Assembly (NCBI RefSeq): GCF_018143015.1
Contig: NC_054756.1
Span: forward strand, 16,824,402 to 16,888,401
Length of the DNA: 64,000 nucleotides
Source: Lytechinus variegatus
Taxonomy: Eukaryota > Echinodermata > Echinoidea > Temnopleuroida > Toxopneustidae
Reading direction: 5' to 3'
Shown: piece by piece, positions 1-12,800 of the stretch
How positions within the stretch are numbered: the stretch's first letter is position 1
How the letters are laid out: every line of letters begins with the position of its first letter
Notes under the pieces: model-generated
The model's database searches: none
What the model was told of the DNA's origin: nothing
What the model saw: only the letters and a program-made list of their open reading frames with translations
Made by a program: the position numbers and the translations under genes

Positions 1-500
1 TCTTAAAAATTTTTAAGTTGTTTTACAGGAAGTCGGTAAAAGAATGGTGACTAGACCCTTTGATTTAGGATTTTTTTTGGTTGCTATTTTTCCACTTGGT
101 ATTCGGTTGGTTAACTTTGATATCCATTCGTTCTTCTAAATGTATAATCATTAAAAAGTTTTCTGCTTTACAAAACAAAATGAATCAAATCTTTCTTCTA
201 GAACTGAAGACGACAAACTTCCGCAACCTTATCCACACACCTCGTATGTTCTTCCCGATTGAGAAAATAATCAATTACAACTGTACCGCTTATGACAGTT
301 TTACTCATGTAGTGAATATTTGCATGAGAACAGCATCCCTTATTACTCTCGATCAAAATTCATCAGAAAACGTAATGTACTTAGCATGTAGTAGCGTTGC
401 CTGATCCAATATTTTGGGCATGGCTGATGACCATTACCATGATTACACCCAAACCCAGCTAACCCCTGGAAAGGGTTAGGAGTATCTTGGTCAGACGAAA

Positions 501-643
501 GGTTGGAGGAGTGACAACCATTTCCAAATGTTACATCCAACCTTGTATAAAGCTGAATCAAACATTTTAAGTGTTGGGTAGAACCATTTAACTGTTTAAA
601 GTGGTAAATGCAACATTTAGAAAATGTTGACACTCCTCCAACC
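501..643. mobile_element. Small foldback MITE
   Basis: Inverted termini GGTTGGAGGAGTG (501-513) and CACTCCTCCAACC (631-643). The arms pair imperfectly for about 35 nt on each side. It lies upstream of the EGF exon. Confidence 0.65.
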
Positions 644-761
644 TTTTAAATGTTAAGTTAACATTTCTTGTTTTTAGAGTGTAGCCCATTTATAACAACT
701 GACTGTCATTATTACTATTATTACTATTTTCTCTTGCCATGCATAGTTTTGGGACTTTCAG

Positions 762-866
762 TATGTTCATCTAACCCCTGTCTCCATGGAGCCACCTGTG
801 CGGAATCCGATAAAGGGTTCAGCTGTGTCTGTCCAGGACGCTACAGTGGTCAGACTTGTGAACATA
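762..866 (+). CDS. Exon: EGF-like domain
   Basis: A 105-nt symmetric phase 1-1 exon, the usual exon form of an EGF repeat. Acceptor is ...CTTTCAG at 755-761 and donor is GTAAGC at 867. The translation carries six cysteines in the C-x4-C-x5-C-x8-C-x-C-x8-C arrangement ending in a GRYSGQTC motif. The calcium-binding D-x-D/N-E signature is absent. It is the first exon of the mosaic gene visible in the window. Confidence 0.85.
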
Positions 867-3800
867 GTAAGCCAATTATTCCGAAAGTATTCATCAACAC
901 ATTTTGCATGTAATGGAAACGAAGTAAGGGGCATAATGTAAGGGGTAAGGGTAACGTGGAGCATGTTCATTGACCGCCGAGACTGAGTATATCACTCTTT
1001 AACATGTCAGATAGTGCAGATTTTAGGATGTATTCATTACTTGGCTGACGGTAATTGGTGATAGTAGCATGTTAGGATTTGATATCCTGAAAGTCATAAC
1101 CCGGGAATGCTTTCGTTTAAAGAAAAAACACAAAACAAGTAGATGTTAGTGGGTAAAGGAAATAAATCCACCCAAACAAAAAGTTTGTTTGAATAAAATG
1201 AGAAGAATCCAATAATTTTCTCCTCATTTTCAAATGAAACAATCATTAGTTCCTCCCCGAATATTTGGAATTAGCAATTTTTAATACTATGTGGTTCTGT
1301 CACGCTGGTCCCTATTGTCAAATTCGCAATAATGAAATATCGTTTAATTCAAACAATAAAAAAAAAGAAATTGTGAGTAAGGGACATCATCGACTGTCTC
1401 ATTTGCATGTCACTGAGTTGTGACTAATAAGAGAAACTTTAAAATGTCATAACTTTCTTATTTTACATCCGATTTTGATCAATTTTTCAGCATGCTACTT
1501 TGAATTTTCTCTATTTACTCAAATCAAGATTTGTTGTTGTTGTGGACTTGACCTTTAATGTACCACCTATAGCGGTTGCGTGAAACAACAAAACTTTGTA
1601 CAAAAACTAAAACCATAAAATCTAGCCGCCTCCTGAAAATTAAAATCACTCACATACACACAAATACGATATGAGCAAAGAAACATTTTGATCATCTAAT
1701 CCATGGTATAAGAAAAGGGAAATGGAACATGTTTCTTGGGGATTCCACGATAAATATGATATGTAAATGCCAAATAAATGACATTGGCTAAATATCGGCA
1801 CCGTGATGTCCCCGCACCATGAATTGAATGTACTATAAACATAACATGCAGCTTCTATTCTAAGGTATTATTTGCAATGGGCTCATTTCTATAATTTATT
1901 TTTTATTATAGATCCCTTCATTCAATCACTGAAACTCGTAGGAGGAGAAAGTAGTCACGATGGAATAGTAGCATTTTCTCCATTTTCTAACTTTGGAATT
2001 TCTAACACATACATGCTGATACATCTAGCTGGATGGAACTCTAATGCGTCCCGGCTCGTTTGTCATTATCTGGGCTTTAAAGGTATGGTAAGGTCCTCCA
2101 AGTCTGGACAGAACCCCTTGTCTGCGCATATGTGTATCTGTGCAATTCTTAAAAAAATGAAATACGAACTTAATAGATACATATTCATTAAAATAGGACT
2201 AAAATTCACGTGACGGCCTCAAATTCAGACTTTGTGAAAATTCCACATTTGCGTGTATGTAATGGCTGTTCAGTTATGGAACAATGGTACGTTCTGAAAA
2301 TGAATGGCTGGGGTCTTCATCCAAAAGATAATTTTTCTCAAAGTTTTATGAGAAATTTTGCACCCTTACTCATAGGAATATAAGAAACACTACCAAATGA
2401 CATTTTGTGTGAAATACACAAGATATTGTTTTGTTTATCTTTATTCATTTTCTAGGTGCGCAGACATGGGACCGCCTTCATATATCGTTAAACACAAAAC
2501 ACTTAGTTTAACGACGTGTCGCAATATACAACGATGAAAAGAAATAAGATCGACAAAGGAATCACAAATGCTCTGAAAAAAAAATAGTGGATGACTATTT
2601 ATTTGAAACATTTGATTTGACACATGGTCAAAATATCGCTAAGGAAACTAATATTGATAATTATTTTATATAGATAGTTATTTTTGTTTCATGAACAAGC
2701 AAACTGTTTGCCAATATGCGTGAAGAAATCGCAGAACGGATTTCTGGAAATTTGTTTATATAAACGAGTAGGGGATAATTACAGCAGAAAATTCCTTGTG
2801 AGTAACTAAATTATGCGCAATAATAGTACCATGACATTCGTCAGATACGAAAAACGAGAATGATAATGGATAACACAATCAAGCGAAGTTATGGAAACTC
2901 TTAGGCTTGGTGATGAAGATAGAGGAAAACTATGGAAGCTTAAAAGTGCCACCGAGATGTTGAGATAATTATCTCATCATGTTGACATCTTGTAGAAGAG
3001 ATGATGAGATGACAAGATCCCGGATCTCATCATGTCAACATCTTTTAGAAGAGATGATGAGATGACAAGATCCCGGATCTCATCATGTCAACATCTTTTA
3101 GAAGAGATGATGAGATGACAAGATCCCGGGATCTCGTCATGTCGTCATCTTTTAGTAGAGATGATGAGATGACAAGATCTCGGATCTCGTCATGTCGACA
3201 TCTTGTAGAAGAGATGATAAGATGACAAGATCCCGGATCTCATCATGTCAACATCTTTTAGAAGAGATGATGAGATGACAAGATCCCGGAACTCATCATG
3301 TCAACATCTGTTAGAAGAGATGATGAGATGACAAGATCTCGGATCTCATCATGTTGACATCTTTTAGAAGAGATGTTGAGATGACAAGATCCCGGGATCT
3401 CGTCATGTCGTCATCTTTTAGTAGAGATGATGAGATGACAAGATCTCGGATCTCGTCATGTCGACATCTTGTAGAAGAGATGATTAGATGACATGATCAT
3501 GGATCGAAGATCTTGTCATCTGACCATTTCTTCTGAAAGATGTCGACATGACGAGATCCGAGATCTTGTTATCTCATCATCTCTACTAAAAGATGACGAC
3601 ATGACGAGATCCCGGGATCTTGTCATCTCAACATCTCTTCTAAAAGATGTCAACATGATGAGATCCGAGATCTTGTCATCTCATCATCTCTTCTAACAGA
3701 TGTTGACATGATGAGATCCGGGATCTTGTCATCTCAACATCTCTTCTAAAAGATGTCAACATGATGAGATCTGGGATCTTGTCATCTCATCATCTCGTCC

Positions 3801-6800
3801 AAAAGATGTTGACATGATGAGATCCGGGATCTTGTCATCTTATCATCTCTTCTACAAGATGTCAACATGATGAGATCCGGGATCTTGTCATCTCATCATC
3901 TCTTCTTAAAGATGTCGACATGATGAGATCTGGGATCTCGTCATCTTATCCTTTGCTATCAAGTTGTCGACTTCCCGAGATAATTATCTCAACATCTCGG
4001 TGGCACTTTTAAGCTTCCATAGAAAACACATCTAACTGCAGCTAAGAACGAATCAGTTATATTTGCGATATCAAATTGTATCGTTGACTGCTTCAAGGCC
4101 CATATAATGTGTAAAAAATATATATTCTATGGATAACGTTTCAAAGACATGAATGAGTTCTAACTGGTTGTTATGACGTACTTCAGAGCGCACGGATCCA
4201 GCGTTGTCTTTAGTATGACGTATTTCGTTGGTCCTCGTATCATTTCAGGTTTTTGCCACGCGAGCTGTAACAGCGTGTAAACGCGATGCAAGATAAACCC
4301 AAAAGCCGATTCTGCATCATTTGGTTCTGAACTAAAAGCCGATCACATGTACATGCACACGGTAAAAGTTGACTGTGCGCACCTAAATTCACTAATCAAA
4401 GCGCTTCACGAAAGAATGAAAACAATTCATGGATAGAAAAATCATGATATTAGAGAAAATAAGTTGCTGGAAAAAGACAAAGATATTCAAATTCCATTTG
4501 CTTTTTTTCTTCCTTTGTGCTGAATAATGTGATCTAGATGATACGTTGTATAAACCAAATAATGCATGTCTTCATTGGTCCATTATGCGACAAATTCACT
4601 CTCGTTAAGGCTGCACAGTAAAAACGCTGTTTAAAATTATTATACATCGCTGTTTACTATATGAACCTTACATTAATTGTTTAAACAGTTTAAACAAGTG
4701 TTTGAATCTTATACAACAAAGTTTAATTTTCAATATCTAATCTTGAATAAATTAGACATGATTGTTTAAACTGTTAAACATCTACTGTAAGGTTCATATA
4801 GTAAACAGCGTTGTATAAAATCTTAAACAGCGTTTTTACTGTGTGTGTTCAACCGATTGCCTAACTGCTTCGTGCAATGGATTGATTGGTATACAAGTAT
4901 ACCAGTATACTTTGGCGTATACTATCTTATGGTGCAGTCACTTCCCCTACAGTCGCCGTGCGGCGGGTCGAAAACAGTCATATCAACTACATATGGGTCA
5001 GATAAATCGGCTGTTTTCGACTCGCCGTACGGCAGCCGTAGGGGAAATGTGACTACAACATTATACCTTTGACGCGTTTGCTCTCAACACCATGGCAATA
5101 TTACAAAGTGTTAACGCCCTGTACGTTCTATGGTCACTTCTGTTTTTAATTGTCATACACGGTTGAGAAAGAAATAATGACTATGCAGTAGGTCCAGTGG
5201 CGTAACTACGGGGGGCATGGGGGGCACGTGCCCCCCCCCCCCATCGGCTGGCCAAAAAAAACCCCGGGGAATAGGAGAAACAGAGGGAAAAGGGAAGAGA
5301 AACGTAGTGGGGGGAAGAATAAATTGTTGTTTATCATAGTGTTATATTATATTATATAACATACGAAGCATTTTTTCACAACTTTATGAAACATTATTTG
5401 CTTGTGTCTTCATTGTTCCTGGTGCTCGCATAGACTTTTTAACGAGATATATAAACCTACTGTACTAAAGCCTCCCGTTTTCAAATCAATATACAAGAAA
5501 GTAATATATTTCCTCGCAATTAGAGTTATTATTGTTTAAAGTAGTGAATTTTCAGGACTACTGAAAGTTATTGCCCTATTTTAAGGTCTTAATATAAAAT
5601 TTTCCTGTCCGTGCTAACGTTCACATTACTGGATTGGTGAGATTTTTGCTCTTCATGAACTCCTAAAATCAGTCCTTAAAATGTCAATTTTTCTGATCTG
5701 AATATCAAAATATTTCAACTCGCGGTTCGCGCTCACATCATTTGGTTAGTGAAATACGTGGGGTCTTAGTGAATTCCTACAAACAAGCCTTGGAATGCTC
5801 CTCTTCATGTCTGAGTTTCCTAGATTTTCAGCTCGCGCTTCGCGCTCGCAGTATATTTCATTAGTGAGATGCGTATAATAACCATGATTACAATGAATTC
5901 GAAAAGTGCTCCATGTGTTTAGATGTAATTCTAACAAAATCAGCAAGCGCTCGGCACTCGCATTAGATGACTATGGGGAGATATGTATACTCTGACTTAA
6001 TATAGTCCATAAAATATCCATGTTTGTGGTCAATATATACAAAAATTTCGGCTCGCGCTTCGCGCTCGCATCATTTGGTTAGTCAAATACGTAGGGTCTT
6101 AGAGAATTCCTACAAACAACCCTTAGAATGCACCTCTTCAGGTCTATCCTAAATTTTCAGCTCGCACTTTTGCGCTTGCAGTATTTGATTAGTAAGATGC
6201 GTATGATATTCATGATTACATGACTACAAAAGGTGCTTCATGATTGTGTTTAGATGTAATTCTAACAAAATCAGCAAAGGATGGCAATAGCATTAGATGA
6301 CTATGGTGAGATAATTATACTCTTAACGGATTCTAAAATATAATCCTTTAAATTTCCTTGTTTAGGGTCAATATATACAAAAACTTTAGCTCGCGCTTCG
6401 CGCTCGCATTGTTTGTTTAGCGAGACAGTTAAGTATCATGATTACAAAACAATTCGCTTATAATGTCAATTTTTAGCCGTCAATATCAAAATTTTTCAGC
6501 TCGCGCTTCGCGCTCGCATTATTTAACCAGTGAGATACATATCCGTTTGATGGCACTGCATGTCCTTCAAACGTCTCTATTAGGTCAGTACACCTGACAA
6601 GTGACCGCGCTTCGCGTGCTCCCTAAGTGACCCGAAATTTTTGCTGGTGCCCCCCCCCCCCCCCAATGCCGTGACCCACGGTACGCCACTGAGTAGGTCT
6701 ATGCCAAACACGATCGTAATGGCGATACTAATATCTCAGTCAAATTTGCTCTACGGCGTCCGTACAGCGAGTCGAAAACAACAATTTTATTCACTTTGAT

Positions 6801-9800
6801 TGAAACCGCCTATAGCTGGTAGAAATGATATTAAAGCGGCTGTTATCGACTCGCTGTATGGCCGCCGTAGAGCAAAAGTGACTGAGGTACATGTATTAGT
6901 ATCGCCATTACTCATCGTGTTCGGCATAGGCCTACTACATAGTCATTCCCGACCTTCCGTTCGAGAACGCAAACGCTTATTTACGACGGTAGTTGATTTT
7001 AGAAGAGACTTTTGGGGCGTTATGGTCGTAAAACTCTGTCCTGCAATGCAAATTATTGTGTGACATGAGATTTTTTTTATCGTTTCGCATCTACAACGGA
7101 AACATTCAATATGCGTTTCGTGTGCAAAATTCTGGTTGCTAGTAGGCTATGGTAACAGCAACATATCCGATTTAAGACGACTTTCCAGAGCCACATTTGG
7201 TTCCTCCCAGAGCTTGATAGGCGGCCCGGGGGGCCCCACTTCCATTGATGAGTGGATACCAGGCGCGACCAAGCGTATATAGGCCTTAGTGCGTATAAAG
7301 GCTTTTGTCAGATTGATAAATTAAGGAACAGTAAATATATTTAACTTTAACTTATATAAAAATCTATTATACTTTCATGTATTGGTCAATCTGCCATGTT
7401 GGTTCACGCCTGCCTGGAAATATTACGTAAGAATTAAAAAGAACAGTCTTAACTATTTGGTCCCTAAAATCTGGATATCTTTCTGAGTGGGTACTGAGAT
7501 TGAGTACAATCAATCAATCTTATAAATCAAGTGTATGATTAATCGTTAACTTTTGTGTCAGGGCACCCTAACTTTTACGTCCCTGAGGTTTGCGAAAGGT
7601 GACAATTAAATACAGAAGTGACCATAGAACTTAGAGGGCGTTAACACTTTGTAATATTGCCATAGTGTTGACACCCTGTACGTCCATTGTTAGTAACTGA
7701 ATGTTAATACTGATTGTGTTAGGTGTATACTCGACATTGACTGGAAATCACTTCAACACGTCATATATTACGGATGACCTCACCCAATCCGCCAGTGTAG
7801 ATTGTCCTGATACTGCTTCAGACATCAGTGATTGCTGGTATAATGAGACACGGAATTACAAGATTGAACTCTCCATCGGAGTTGTCTGCTGTTCGGGTAA
7901 GTATAGGCCTAGTACCGGTACCGAAACTAGAAACGGGTTTTGGTCCAGTGGTTAGAACATTGGACTCATAATCGCAAGGTTGTGAGTTCGAATCCAAACT
8001 CTGCCATTGTCTCCACTTTGATAAAAAGGCCCAAGAGTGATATATGTCGTCTATTGCGTCAGTCACTATGACTGATTAACCTAGACGTAAAATATTTCAA
8101 AGGTAATTGGTTATATTATACCAGCTTGGCGTTTACCAGCAAAAAACGCTGTCCTGCCGAGTTCCTACGGGATTTACCACAAACAGAAACAGAAAAGGTA
8201 GGTCGACCAATCAACTGGCAAAGATGGGAGAATGAAAGACAGAACGCAGGACGGTAAAGTATATGGAAGTGCTCATTCACATATAACACTACAGGTAGAC
8301 TGTTCCACATACCCCCCATGCCCTTGGCAATAGCTACAGCTGAAGTTTGCCCTTTTACCCGAGAGAGCACTCTGAATAATTATAAATAAAACAAGCACAT
8401 CGCTTCTGCATGCCACATAGTAAAAGTTGTATACATGTAAAACTCAGCAGACATGGCAGACATTTGAGCAAAACTTAAAAGCTTATTTCAGAAGCAAGGA
8501 ATTAGAATTAAGTTATTTCATGTTCGGGTCGTGAGGAAGTCCATAAATCACATCCAAGCTTAACCAGCTAGTTCGATTTTAGCTATTTGTATTTTTTTAA
8601 TAGAAAGTTACGCCCCTTGTCCGCTCCAAAAGAGCCAATCCCCTAACCCTAACAAAAGTGGCGGCACCGGGATTTTTAAACTAGAGGGGTCAATTGGGGG
8701 CAAAGGAACATTTTCTTTTCATGGGGGGGGGGGGGCAAAGGCACTGTTTGCATGGACTCGTGAAGATGATATTTTATACCTAAAAAATAATGTGAGAGCG
8801 CATGTTTAATATCCTTACATGATTGCTGGACGTCATAAGTACTTTTTTCGAACCATGAAAAGGTTGGGTAGGCCTATTTATTTAAACAACTGACTCGAGC
8901 GTGCAGCTGCAAGTGTTTAATATTTACTAATTTTCGAATGCCATCCTTTTGAACAAATTTAATCTCAATCAACAGCCACTGCGACTACGAGCGAAAGTTT
9001 GGATGTAATATGATGTATAAGATTATGTCAGAGACAAATATTTTTGGTAGCCAACAGTGACTGCATGCGAAAATTTTCAAAATTCAAAGAGTGAAAACGC
9101 TGTTTTGGAGCACCTTACAGCTTGAGTTGGATGCTTGTGATAGATTTTACTATACTTTTAGGGGCCAACGATCATTACGAGGGGCAAGTGATCTGTTCAC
9201 CGTGCCCCCCCCCCCTACTGCCTAACAAATTATAATAATCCAAGAAAATGATTTAAGCCTCAAACATCTAGGCTGTCCTTTTTCTTTATAACTAAAACAC
9301 TTTTTCATCACGGTGTGCCAAACAGGGAGCCTGTTCTGCAAAGCGTCTGGAGGCCCAGTGGGTCTTGAAAATGGCAAGGTTCCAGACTCTGCTATTACAA
9401 GCTCCACCTTCTACTTTGGGCGCGAACCTTTCCGTGGAAGATTGAACACTCCTATGGCATGGACTCCCTGCAAGGAAGACTCCACACCTTGGATTCAAGT
9501 CCATTTTAATTCGAGTTACCTTATTACTGGTGTCATTACACAAGGAATTGACGATTCATTCAAGATCTGGTCCAGCGATGACGGAAAAGCATGGACAGAA
9601 TATGTGGATGTGAATTCAGGCATTGAAAAGGTACATCTAGCCCATTCTTAATTACTCATTTTTGAACGATATGCATGTTAGCTCGTCATGGTGGTATAGT
9701 TTTTATATTGAATATTGTTATTGCTGATATCGATTTCAATAAAATGAAATTAGTTTATTACAGAGGGTAATGATGCAAACCTCAGCTAGATATAAGTTGA

Positions 9801-12800
9801 CAAGGATATTACCGTTAAATCTTATTTGTTGCTTTATTGTACATTTAGTCATCACTTATCTTTGTTTCCAAGTTTTTCACATAATTTCTTATATACAACG
9901 TAGAATAATAAAGTCAGTTAAGAGAAAAAGACCATCATTCATATAATTTTCGTGGTGTTTTGGCGTGGCCCGACTCAGGTATTTCCGTAAAGTCTTGGAA
10001 TTAATATACGTAAACATAATATAGCAGGCCCAGAAAACGAAAATTATCGCTCAAGAGCAATCGACTCATAGCATGCATAGTGTGCGAGAAAGAAGCGACA
10101 GATTACACGGGCCTAACTACATCTCGCTGAACATGCTGAAGCAGAATAATTACACCGGAATCGCGCCGCGAGCAGAATAATACGTGCAAATATTTACCTA
10201 AAACGGAATATAAGCCCCTTGTTTCATTTACTTTTCTTATATTTTTTTATATTTCATTCCTCCTCTCCTTTCACCTTTCCCTTCCTTTCACCAATCTGCG
10301 TGATATTTTTACTCGAAGAGTGGGTAGTTCTCTTTTTACATGTACATTTGACAAAATAGGACGTGTAGTCCATATTTGCGAAATTTCAGGTTGTAACGCA
10401 ACATAAAATTACTCAACTTTTTTTTTATTAGCAGCGACTTCGCTGAGAAAAGATTCACCCCCAAATTTTTAGTGCACGAATAAATTATTTAGACACTTTA
10501 GAGTGTCAGACACCATGGGCTCCCGGTCTATATGACAAAATACGCAAAAAATATTGTTTTTCACATTTAGGTTTTTCAAGTGATTGACAACCCGCTCCAA
10601 CTATCTATCTTCGAAAGGCCAATACTTTGCCGTGTGATTAGGATTTATCTATCCTCGGAACTCACCTCCCCTTTTCTCAGACATGTCAGGTTTGAGCTTA
10701 ATGGATATGGACCCCTAAATGAAGATATTGGTATGTATAATATTAAGTTAAGGCAAGCTAAAAAAACACAATGCCAATTACATACTGGAACAATGAAAAG
10801 CTATGATACCAAGGATACCTACACATAAGCCAGTTCGTAATTCCACTCTGCGCATGATCAGAGGAAGGTCATTGGTACTAAAGTGACATTATGGTTTAAA
10901 TATAATGAGATAAGCACCAACTTAGATATCTCAATTCTTCATATATTCTTTTGAATTGTTTATTTCATTTACATCCCTAAAAGATACAACAATGCGTCCA
11001 CGAACGACTGGTATTTCACAGTTTGCAAAGTACATTGTACAACGTGCTATATTCATGATATTGCATTCAAAGTAGAAATGCAACAAATACCTTCATAGAT
11101 TGTTCATTTATGTGCTGTTCAGTCACCTGGTCTATTCAATTTCTTCACCCTGCTATGTAAGGCAAGCTTGTGTAATATCTTGCTTTGAAATCTGCCTGTC
11201 ATAATGAAAGAAATGAAAGGTCATTTGACAAAAATTGTCCATGAAGTAACAACGAACTAGTCTATGATGTATGCGATCCCACGGTCAGTTGCATTATACA
11301 CACACAACCAAATTGACTGACTACGCTTTCATAGTTCTTTCAAATCACAACACTTTAACCATTTTTATTACCTTCTGATTATATCATATACTTCCAAAAC
11401 AGAAGTCTCAAATAAGACGAATAAATTTGGTAAGCAACTTTTCTTTTGTAAGAATTAAAAACAAACCTTTTTGCAACATATATTTCAATATTTTCTATGT
11501 ATATTGTGCAAAATGATGACCTTTAAATTATCCGAATGAAAACGTTTACAAAACAAACAATAATTTTAATTTGAATTGTATTTGAATTGAAGTATGGTTC
11601 AGGAACTCCTAACAGGAGATGCGTGTAAAGGCCGCCGCTCACATCACGACTGTTCGCGATCCGATTTTGGAACAAATCACACTTTGCTAATTTTCTGAAA
11701 ATGTGAATAGAACATATCATTTTATTTGAGGCTAAAATTAATTGAAAGAATACTGATATAACCATTTGAAAGGTTGCAAGCCTTTATTTTGGAGTAAAGG
11801 CAAAATTACTTTCAAATCGTAGCCAACTGTACGACTGCTATGACGTCATTACGACTAGATATTAAATTCGCTTTTATTCTAAGAAGGATGATAGCATACT
11901 CACAGATTTGAACAGAGGTAAGTTCGTATGATGATTGAGAACATTACACAGTAAGATATTCCATGTCTCAATATTAGCATCAAATTCTACTACGCTTTTT
12001 TCCCTCCAAAATCGGGTGGCAGATCAATCGTAAGGTGTGCGGTCGCCTTTAGAAAGATCAGTGAGATCCCTTCAGAATTCTTAGTGATTTGTCCGAGTTC
12101 CATTGGAAAAAACTTTTTGAGCCATGCCGTGTACCATCTCAATTGCACATCGAAGTTGTGCCTTGCAGACGCGGCACTGGACGTTTAGCTGTGACTACCA
12201 TAGGACGTAGGGGTACTCGGGTGATTTTTTGTTTGTTAGTTTTTTTTATCGATATTTTGAGAGTTATAACGAAAAGCTTTTGGGGGCTTGTCAAACCTTT
12301 TCTTAAACAAAACAGCACCTTCTTTAAAAATGGTTCACATTGCCCCGGTGACCAAGAGGTCAGGCGCAGGCCTACTGACACATGCTTCCAGTCGAGTGGC
12401 GGCTGCGATAGTGACATGGGGCCCGTAACTCAAAGCTTAGCAATCGTAGAACATATTTCTACGATTAATTCCATTTCCTACAATGTACAATCAATCCTAG
12501 CAATCAAGCGTACGATTAATTGCTAACCTTTGTGTTACGGGACCCAGGGCTTCGTAACACAAAGATTAGCGATCAATCGCGAAATGAACTGACCAATCAA
12601 TATCAATGTTACACGCGCATTAGGTTTGAAATACTGATAAGGGACCAATCAGTGCGGTTCTTTCATATTTGCGATTCATCTTAAACTTTTGTGTTACGGA
12701 GCCCAGGGTCCCGTAACACAAAGGTTAGTGCTTTATCGTACGATTGATTGTACATTGTCATGATTGTAGTCTATGGAATCAATCGTAGAAAATGTTCTAC

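Larger units (their letters stand above)
5080..7680. repeat. Large composite inverted-repeat cluster
   Basis: The segment 5080-5155 recurs inverted at 7599-7678. The segment 5160-5194 plus 6700-6745 (left arm interrupted by the hAT element) recurs inverted at 6885-6960. The family H palindrome at 6740-6890 forms the core of the inner pair. Together this is a nested foldback structure inside the large intron of the mosaic gene. About 640 bp (6960-7598) lies inside only the outer pair and shows nothing recognisable. Confidence 0.65.

Noticed and set aside
3493..3696. 67-residue ORF with repeated RSRDLVISTSLLKD phrases
   Set aside because: It is the translation of the foldback tandem units, not a gene.
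2930..4022. CRISPR-like array
   Set aside because: Regular units, but they are contiguous without unique spacers, are inverted at the centre, and sit in an animal genome.
7941..7995. Possible functional tRNA-Met
   Set aside because: A and B boxes are good, but no acceptor stem can be paired, and the sequence continues into a SINE-type tail.
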